From an uncultured Verrucomicrobiota bacterium (GTDB lineage: Bacteria; Verrucomicrobiota; Verrucomicrobiia; Opitutales; Seribacteraceae), in NCBI GenBank assembly GCA_902569115.1, contig CACFTI010000022.1, positions 1 to 40,216 on the forward strand: a stretch of DNA of 40,216 bases, in the 5' to 3' direction. The position numbers were made by a program, and so were the translations under genes. The notes beneath the pieces are model-generated. The model searched no databases. It saw only the letters and a program-made list of their open reading frames with translations, and was not told the origin of the DNA. The first letter of the stretch is position 1; every line of letters begins with the position of its first letter. Positions 34,240 to 40,216 of this stretch are shown here, piece by piece.

Positions 34240-35331
34240 ATGGCTAAAAGAACTAAAACAAAAACTCCCATTAAACGACCAAGCGTACCTCCTTTTCTCA
34301 AAGAGTTACTCGATGCCCGATCCCCATCTGGTTTTGAGGAGGAAGCCCGTGAAGTTGTAAGGAAAAGGGTTGAAAAAGTTGCGGATACTTTTTCGATTGA
34401 TGCCTTGGGTAGTTGCCATGCAACATTGGGGAGCAAAGGAGCACCAACTCTTATGCTTGCTGGACACATCGACGAACTTGGTCTGATCATCAAGCATGTT
34501 AGTGATAAAGGTTTTTTATACTTCGATGCCATAGGTGGTCATGACCGGTCGATAATATCGGGCCGAAGAGTTGATATTCTTACGAAAAATGGAGTTATTC
34601 GCGGAGTCACAGGTAAACGGGCAATTCATTTGATGTCACCTGAAGACCGTCGACGAGTACCCGAGATGCATCAAATGTGGATCGATATTGGAGCTACGGA
34701 TCGTGATGAAGCACTAGAACGCGTTCAAATCGGAGATGCAGCAGTTTATGATCACGGTTTCGAGCAACTTAATGGATCTTTGGCCGTTTCGCGTGCTTTT
34801 GACGATAAAACCGGGGCTTATACCGTAAATGAAGCCTTATTACGTCTAGCAAAAGGCAGAAAACCAAGTTGTAAAGTGGTGGCAGTTTCCACAGCACAAG
34901 AGGAAATCGGTACCCGGGGTGCTATCACATCAGCATATTTAGCTAATCCAGATGTGGCTCTCGCAGTCGATGTTAGCCATGCCACCGATCATCCGGATGC
35001 GGATCATCGTAAATACGGAAGATTCAAACTTGGAGGTGGTCCAATTCTTACCCGTGGTCCAAATATTCATCCAGCCGTTTTTGAACGACTGGTTAGTTGT
35101 GCGGAAAAAAACAATATTCCCGTTCAGATCGAGGCAGATCCCCGTCCTACTGGCACGGACGCCCGCTCCATTCAGGTTGCTCGCGAGGGGGTGCCCACCG
35201 GGTTGGTTGGAATCCCTTTAAGATATATGCATACTCCCAGTGAGGTAATCGACTTGGAAGATTTAGAAGCTGTGGTACAACTTTTAGTTGCTTTTGCACG
35301 CTCTCTTACGAAAACAACAAAATTTGTTTAA
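34240..35331 (+). CDS. M42-family metallo-aminopeptidase
   Basis: This 363-aa enzyme should remove N-terminal residues from peptides in the cytoplasm using two metal ions. AGHIDELG gives H76 and D78, FDDKTGAY gives D188, STAQEEIGTRGA gives E221-E222, and AVDVSHATD gives D244; RYMHTPSEV late in the chain is the last metal-ligand motif. This is the M42 order, and length is typical of the TET/glutamyl-aminopeptidase group. It is transcribed away from hisA, with a 96-base divergent spacer that should hold both promoters. Confidence 0.92.
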   Translation: MAKRTKTKTPIKRPSVPPFLKELLDARSPSGFEEEAREVVRKRVEKVADTFSIDALGSCHATLGSKGAPTLMLAGHIDELGLIIKHVSDKGFLYFDAIGGHDRSIISGRRVDILTKNGVIRGVTGKRAIHLMSPEDRRRVPEMHQMWIDIGATDRDEALERVQIGDAAVYDHGFEQLNGSLAVSRAFDDKTGAYTVNEALLRLAKGRKPSCKVVAVSTAQEEIGTRGAITSAYLANPDVALAVDVSHATDHPDADHRKYGRFKLGGGPILTRGPNIHPAVFERLVSCAEKNNIPVQIEADPRPTGTDARSIQVAREGVPTGLVGIPLRYMHTPSEVIDLEDLEAVVQLLVAFARSLTKTTKFV

Positions 35332-35413
35332 TTTCCTTTTAATAAGGGCTTAGAGATGTGAAAATTTAACCTCATGCTAAGGAGAAATATAGATGATGGG
35401 TAAGAAGGTGAAA

Positions 35414-36646
35414 CTATCCTGCCAATCCACCTTCATTTTTTAGCTGTTCAAATTTTGCAGCCATTGTGGGGTTTTTTCTGGTTAGTTTTTTAATGGTGAC
35501 ACCATGAGCCTTGTCATTTGCCAAACGGAGGTTTCTCTCGGTTCCCAGCAACGCGTCCTTTGTCTTTTGGAGCTGATCTATTGACTTATCGATACTCCCT
35601 ATTGCCGATTCAAATTTTTTGGATGCCAAGTTATAGTTTTTCCCAAACGCTTCCTTAAACTGTTCCAAGTCATCCTCGAAATTAGTGATATCGATATTTT
35701 GCTCTCTTACTCTAGCTAATTCATTCTTAAACTCCAAAGACTTCATTGAAGCGTTTCTAAGGAGGGTAATGATTGGAATGAAAAACTGGGGACGAATAAC
35801 ATACATTTTGGGATATTGGTAGGACACATCCACAATTCCTGAATTGTATAATTCACTGTCTGACTCCAGTAGAGATACAAGCACCGCATATTCACATTTT
35901 TTTTCCTCTCGGTCTTTGTTTAGTTCTTTGAAGAAATCTTCGTTCTTTTTTTTCGTGGCAGTGGTATCACTTTCGTTCTTCATTTCAAACATGATCGAGA
36001 CGATCTCGGTTCCCTCAATATCCTCATCTTTGAAAATGTAGTCACCCTTGCTTCCGCTTCTTGCATCGTTGTCTTTTTCAAAATATGCATTTGGAAAAGC
36101 TGTTGATCGGATTCTGTTAAATTCGGTTTCGCAGTGGATCTCAAGGGTTTCTCCGATCATTTTTGTGGATAGACGAGCCTTCATATCTTTGAGCCGTTCG
36201 ATCGCATCGTCCCGATCCTTGATTTGAGTCTCGTATTTGTCCTTCAATGAATTCTCGGCGAGTTCACTCTTTAGCTGCACCTCCTTTAGGTTGTTTTTCA
36301 ATTCGTCCCGTTCTTTTTCGATGTTGTTGACTGCTTCATTAATAGCCAACTTCTCCTTCACTTCGTTTGAGTCAATTTGTGCCTTCAATTGAGCAATCAT
36401 TTTATCTCTTTCGGCTAGAGATTCACTCGCTTCCTTAATTTTTTTTGACGCATCATCTCGCATTTGATTGATGATCTTTTCCTTGGTTAACTCTATCGCG
36501 TTTTGTTTTTCCTTGCTAGCCAGTTCCAACCTCTCTTGAAGCTGCTTTTCAAATTCACTATCCCTTACCTGTTTTAGAATATTTGCATATCCAGTTTCAT
36601 CGACTTTGAAGGCTTTATTACAGTGTGGACAGGAGATTTCGTTCAT
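35414..36646 (-). CDS. DUF2130 family protein with N-terminal zinc finger
   Basis: This 410-aa protein begins [20 protein letters not shown] (CPHC, a partial zinc ribbon). A long coiled coil follows from about 30 to 170, then the conserved DUF2130 domain: [40 protein letters not shown] and [20 protein letters not shown], then [17 protein letters not shown]. The EMKNE segment resembles a PD-(D/E)XK-type core, and the family has been suspected of nuclease activity, but the role is unproven. It is converging with the peptidase gene and has an 82-base spacer. Confidence 0.85.
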   Translation of the reverse strand: MNEISCPHCNKAFKVDETGYANILKQVRDSEFEKQLQERLELASKEKQNAIELTKEKIINQMRDDASKKIKEASESLAERDKMIAQLKAQIDSNEVKEKLAINEAVNNIEKERDELKNNLKEVQLKSELAENSLKDKYETQIKDRDDAIERLKDMKARLSTKMIGETLEIHCETEFNRIRSTAFPNAYFEKDNDARSGSKGDYIFKDEDIEGTEIVSIMFEMKNESDTTATKKKNEDFFKELNKDREEKKCEYAVLVSLLESDSELYNSGIVDVSYQYPKMYVIRPQFFIPIITLLRNASMKSLEFKNELARVREQNIDITNFEDDLEQFKEAFGKNYNLASKKFESAIGSIDKSIDQLQKTKDALLGTERNLRLANDKAHGVTIKKLTRKNPTMAAKFEQLKNEGGLAG

Positions 36647-37080
36647 GAGTTCAGGATTTTAAAAATTAGATCATAGCTTGATGCATGTTATTGGTGAGCA
36701 CCTTGTTATTTATCAGCCTTGGATTATGTTTCGACAATCTTAATATATTTTTTACAAAAATGATTTGCTCTGAATAAAGAAGGCACAAAACAGGTACTTA
36801 TTGCCATTGCGAGTTACCACTTATGAAAAGTCTTAGAACTGTTGGTTTGCAAACCCTACAAGGTATGCTCCCGTTTAACGGACAAACAATCTAAAATAAT
36901 CAGGTTATGCGTTCGATAGACGGGTTCGGAGAGTGGACACAGATATGGACACAGATTTCCGGCGAAACCTGTCATTTGGGGTCGCGGGTTGGCGAAACGG
37001 GTGAGGAGGGTGAAATCGCAGGAACCCCTTTAATAGTGGGCTCTGGACGCTTATTGACGCAATCTGACGAGATATGCGAA
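36647..37080. other. 434-base intergenic stretch with short repeats
   Basis: No gene is convincing here. It contains a 12-bp perfect palindrome GGTTTGCAAACC (36844-36855) and two TGGACACAGAT copies separated by one base (36934-36944, 36946-36956). The part nearest tRNA-Asp is richer in G and C and could be a remnant of an integration event, but no integrase fragment can be shown. Confidence 0.45.
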
Positions 37081-37157
<77 letters not shown>

Positions 37158-37294
37158 AAGTCGCGAATGGCAGATAAAAACAATCTGCGGGATGGAAGTC
37201 AAGATACAAGATTCCCTGAAATTTTGTCAGCAATCACCATCGTTTCATCTGAAATTGACTTGGAGAACCTCGAATTTCATGCAGTCTGTGTTTT

Positions 37295-37939
37295 ATGAAA
37301 AATTTGTGTGTGGAAAAGATGGAACTTGGGCCGATTGCCACGAATGCCTTTTTATTATGGGAAGAAAATGGAAATGGAGAGGCTGTGCTGATTGATGCTC
37401 CTCCTTTTGCCAGGGAAACTGTGCAGCAGGTTTTGGATCGGGAAAAACTTAAGCTCAAGGCAATCTGGCTGACCCATGGCCATTGGGATCATATGGGTGG
37501 AGTGGCCGACTTTGAAATTGAAGATTTAGAAATTATTGGGCACAAGGATGATCAGGTCATGTTTGAGCAGCCCGGGATTATGTCGACTTTTGCGATCCCG
37601 GGATTGGAATTAAAACCGGTAAAAATTACCCGATGGGTGGAACATGGTGATAAGTTAGATCTATGGGGCAGGGATATTGAAATTCGCCATTGCCCGGGCC
37701 ATTGTCCTGGGAATGTTGTTTTCTGGTTCAAGGAGGAGCAGAGGTGCTTTGTGGGCGATGTGATTTTTGCGGGTAGTGTGGGTAGAAGTGATTTGCCGGG
37801 TGGGGATTTTGCGGTATTGGAAAAATCGATCCGGGAAAGTATTTATACATTGCCCGAAGATACTCTTTTGCATCCTGGTCATGGCGAGGATACCGGGGTG
37901 GATCTGGAAAAAAGCTCCAATCCATTTGTTCAGGCTTAA
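37295..37939 (+). CDS. MBL-fold hydrolase (glyoxalase II-like)
   Basis: This 214-aa metallo-beta-lactamase-fold protein has LTHGHWDHMGG (the HxHxDH motif) at about 60-70, HCPGHCPGNVVFW at about 132-144, GDVIFAGSVGRSDLPGGD at about 154-171 and LHPGHGEDT near 192-200, which together supply the dinuclear metal ligands. It is of the glyoxalase II/YcbL type and hydrolyses thioesters or similar. ATG 37295 is used; ATG 37319 is an alternative start. The DinG-like helicase begins 27 bases after its end, probably on the same transcript. Confidence 0.85.
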   Translation: MKNLCVEKMELGPIATNAFLLWEENGNGEAVLIDAPPFARETVQQVLDREKLKLKAIWLTHGHWDHMGGVADFEIEDLEIIGHKDDQVMFEQPGIMSTFAIPGLELKPVKITRWVEHGDKLDLWGRDIEIRHCPGHCPGNVVFWFKEEQRCFVGDVIFAGSVGRSDLPGGDFAVLEKSIRESIYTLPEDTLLHPGHGEDTGVDLEKSSNPFVQA

Positions 37940-37966
37940 AAGTTCCAATAGCCTGCCAGTAATTTT

Positions 37967-40015
37967 ATGATCAGGGTACTGGACAGTGAGGAACCGGTTG
38001 GAGTGGATGAAGCCGACTTGGTGGAAAGTATTTTCAAAGATGGCGGGAGTTTGATGAAGGTGCTTGATTTCGAGCATCGGGCGGAGCAAACGGAAATGGC
38101 GATGTCGGTGGTCGATGCCCTTCAAAATGGTACCCATTTGTTATTTGAAGCAGGTACGGGGGTGGGCAAGAGTCTGGCTTATTTAATCCCTTCCCTTATC
38201 CACGCGGTCCATAATAAACGGCCTTGTGTAGTGGCGACCAATACCATCAATCTGCAGGAGCAGTTGCTGGAAAAAGATATTCCGGCGGTGAGGCAGGTTT
38301 TTGAATCGGATGAGAGGTATCAACCGTTTTCTGATTTCAAATGTGCACTTTTGGTGGGGCGGGCCAATTATCTTTGCACCACCCGTTTGCATCGAGCCCT
38401 CAGCGGGCAGGCCGATTTTCTAGACGTTAGTCAAAGGAAAGAACTGGAGAGGATCGCAGAATGGGCAAAAGACGGTGCGATTGAGGGAATCAGGCAGGAA
38501 ATATCACCACCTCCTTTGTCAGTGGTGTGGGATCAGGTGAATGCAGATTCGTCACTTTGTTCAAACAAGAGATGTCATCCCGATCATTGTTGTTACCGGA
38601 GTGCCCGGGCCCGGGTGGAGGGAGCAAACCTGGTCATCGTAAATCATAGCCTGCTTTTCTCTTTGCTGGGAGCCGGGTTTGGACCTGGAGATGAAGAGGG
38701 TGGGGTATTATTTGCGGACGATTTTATTGTTTTTGATGAGGCTCATGAGATGCCGGATGTGGCCAGTGATCATCTCGGTCTGTCCATCAGTTCCTGGGCT
38801 TTGGAGACTTTTTTGCGGAGACTGTATAACCCGAGGCGTGGTAAAGGGTTACTGAAGATGGCGGGCAGGCTGTCGGATTTTGAGGCGGTTGAGAATGCGA
38901 TTCAGGCGGTGGATGATTTCTTTCAGTTTTTGCATGTGGAAAGTCTGGGGCAAAAGGACCGTTCCCGGTTAATAGAAAAGGGGAGGCTGCCGATGGAGGT
39001 TTTTCCGCCTCTTAGTTTGGTCTTACGAAAACTTGTTGAATTGGGAGAGCTTTGTGAGGATGAAACGGCCAAACTTGAAATTAAGGATCAGGCGAAGAGA
39101 ATGCAGGGATATTTGAATGGTTTGTCCGAGGTTTTTGATCTGAAAAATCCCGATGCAGTGTACTGGATGGAAAGGACCGGAAAAAAGAATCAAATCATTC
39201 ATCTCCGGAGTGCTCCTCTAAAGGTTGCCGAGATCTTGCGGGAGGAACTTTTTGCCAAACAATCATCCATTGTAATGACTAGTGCAACCCTAACCCGAAA
39301 GGGGAAGGCAGATTCCTTCCGAAAAGAGGTTGGGGTGGATGAGGTGGAGGAGAGGGTGGTGAAATCTCCCTTTGATTATGAGAATAACATGCAGATCCGA
39401 ATCATGTCTGATTTTCCTGAACCTCAGGGCAAAAATCGGGCATTATATTTAAAATGTCTGGTACACTCTATTGATTCAGCTGCACGCTCGATGGAGGGAG
39501 GGACCCTTGCATTGTTCACGAACTATGCAGACCTGGAGTATTGTTACCATAATCTCCGGGCTCCGTGGTCTAAGCTCGGACGGTCAGTCTATGCACAGGG
39601 GCAAGGATTTTCTCGATCTGAGCTGCGGAGTAAAATGGTGGAAGAGGAGGATGTTTTACTCCTTGGTGCCGAAAGTTTTTGGAAGGGGTTTGATGCAAAG
39701 GGTCCCTGCTTATCCCAGGTGATTTTGACTCGATTACCTTTTGAGAACCCTGGCCATCCGATCATGGAGGCAAAAACAGAAAGATTGGAGGCAGAAGGAA
39801 AAAGTTCCTTCATGGAGATAACTATTCCCAAAGCGGTAATTCGTTTCCGTCAGGGGATTGGTCGCTTGATTCGCTCTCATACGGATATTGGGGATTTATT
39901 GATTCTTGATTCCCGCATCCTGAATAAGAGGTATGGAGTCCATTTTTTATCTGAATTGCCGAATGCAAACTTTGATACTGAACAATTGGAAGAATTCGAT
40001 GAATTATTTGAATAA
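37967..40015 (+). CDS. dinG: DinG-like superfamily 2 DNA helicase
   Basis: This 682-aa XPD-type helicase has Walker A EAGTGVGKS at 61-69. Four cysteines (C137, C198, C203, C208) are in the place of the iron-sulfur cluster. FDEAH at 256-260 is the Walker B/DEAH box. ESFWKGFDAKGPCLSQVILTRLPF and RFRQGIGRLIRSHTD near the C-terminus are motifs V and VI. It would unwind forked DNA, R-loops or damaged duplexes 5' to 3'. There is no exonuclease domain at the N-terminus, as in the shorter DinG/YoaA form. It is more GC-rich than the phage genes. Confidence 0.85.
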   Translation: MIRVLDSEEPVGVDEADLVESIFKDGGSLMKVLDFEHRAEQTEMAMSVVDALQNGTHLLFEAGTGVGKSLAYLIPSLIHAVHNKRPCVVATNTINLQEQLLEKDIPAVRQVFESDERYQPFSDFKCALLVGRANYLCTTRLHRALSGQADFLDVSQRKELERIAEWAKDGAIEGIRQEISPPPLSVVWDQVNADSSLCSNKRCHPDHCCYRSARARVEGANLVIVNHSLLFSLLGAGFGPGDEEGGVLFADDFIVFDEAHEMPDVASDHLGLSISSWALETFLRRLYNPRRGKGLLKMAGRLSDFEAVENAIQAVDDFFQFLHVESLGQKDRSRLIEKGRLPMEVFPPLSLVLRKLVELGELCEDETAKLEIKDQAKRMQGYLNGLSEVFDLKNPDAVYWMERTGKKNQIIHLRSAPLKVAEILREELFAKQSSIVMTSATLTRKGKADSFRKEVGVDEVEERVVKSPFDYENNMQIRIMSDFPEPQGKNRALYLKCLVHSIDSAARSMEGGTLALFTNYADLEYCYHNLRAPWSKLGRSVYAQGQGFSRSELRSKMVEEEDVLLLGAESFWKGFDAKGPCLSQVILTRLPFENPGHPIMEAKTERLEAEGKSSFMEITIPKAVIRFRQGIGRLIRSHTDIGDLLILDSRILNKRYGVHFLSELPNANFDTEQLEEFDELFE

Positions 40016-40087
40016 CTAAATGAATTTTGCTGATTTTTTGCAAATTGACTTAACGCATAAGTTTGTATGCTTTAGAAATTTCTGATC

Positions 40088-40216
40088 ATGCAATTCACTT
40101 CATACGGACATTCTGATGTAGGCTTCGTTCGCGAAAAGAATGAAGACTCTCTTTTATTAGACGATGAAAAGGGAATCTTCTGCGTTGCTGATGGTGTAGG
40201 TGGGCTGCCATTTGGA
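40088..40216 (+). CDS. PP2C-type Ser/Thr protein phosphatase (start only)
   Basis: The first 43 residues are present; the window edge cuts the rest. YGHSDVGFVREKNEDSLLLD holds the RxxNEDS motif and IFCVADGVGG the DGVGG metal-binding motif of bacterial PP2C (Stp/PrpC-like) phosphatases, which dephosphorylate Ser/Thr residues. It starts 72 bases after the helicase stop. Confidence 0.88.
   Translation, partial: MQFTSYGHSDVGFVREKNEDSLLLDDEKGIFCVADGVGGLPFG

Noticed and set aside
35393-35443. 16-aa frame with a good AAGGAG ribosome binding site
   Set aside because: Too short, and it runs into the 3' end of the DUF2130 gene on the other strand; the ribosome site is likely chance.

Overview
The window is the right-hand ~29 kb of an integrated podovirus-like prophage (positions 1 to about 29,240) followed by ~11 kb of host chromosome. 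The host looks like a Gram-negative bacterium: FabF-type synthase, lipoprotein signals, and a phage lysis cassette that includes a spanin-like protein. The style of the flanking genes suggests a marine Verrucomicrobiota relative, but this is a weak inference; no rRNA or other phylogenetic marker is present.

Late phage region (+ strand, 1-19694): the end of an upstream gene (probably portal), an acidic scaffold-like protein, an SU10-type major capsid protein, a small protein, a head-tail adaptor candidate, then an unusual cassette of glycosyltransferase, sulfotransferase and glycosyltransferase. A repeat-built tail-fibre protein follows, then a lysis-like cluster (spanin-like lipoprotein, 38-aa membrane protein, holin-like protein, coiled-coil protein), a tail nozzle/propeller protein, a second fibre/spike, and four genes in the same relative order as the T7 internal-virion block. 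The last of these is a 2148-aa multidomain protein with an HExxH peptidase motif and four repeated (F/Y)MP motifs at apparent domain borders. Most neighbours overlap by 1-14 bases, so the block is probably one or a few long transcripts.

Early/middle phage region (- strand, 26935 down to 19691): RuvC-like resolvase, ssDNA-binding-like protein, RecB/Cas4-like exonuclease, several small unknowns, a sigma-region-4-like helix-turn-helix protein, a primase-like protein of archaeo-eukaryotic type, a RecA-fold replicative ATPase, a MerR/excisionase-like protein, and a protein with sigma-region-2-like features. This replication and regulation block converges tail-to-tail with the late block, and their stop codons overlap. 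Two non-coding stretches hold a nested hairpin region (23592-23710) and a tandem 10-bp repeat (24641-24669). A single + strand orphan of about 650 aa with its own terminator lies at the far right end.

Boundary: 29241-29278 is the 5' half of a tRNA-Phe(GAA) on the - strand. It is cut exactly at the end of the anticodon loop, and the phage sequence beyond it does not restore the tRNA. No integrase, lysogeny repressor, DNA polymerase, large terminase or recognisable endolysin is in the window; some of these should lie to the left.

Host region (29300-40216): nitroreductase and ketoacyl synthase (adjacent, - strand), a YwqK/MORN-like lipoprotein candidate, tRNA-Ala(GGC), a proline-rich protein with an N-terminal helix-turn-helix, hisA, an M42 aminopeptidase, a DUF2130 protein, a 434-bp intergenic stretch, tRNA-Asp(GTC), an MBL-fold hydrolase, a DinG-like helicase and the start of a PP2C phosphatase.
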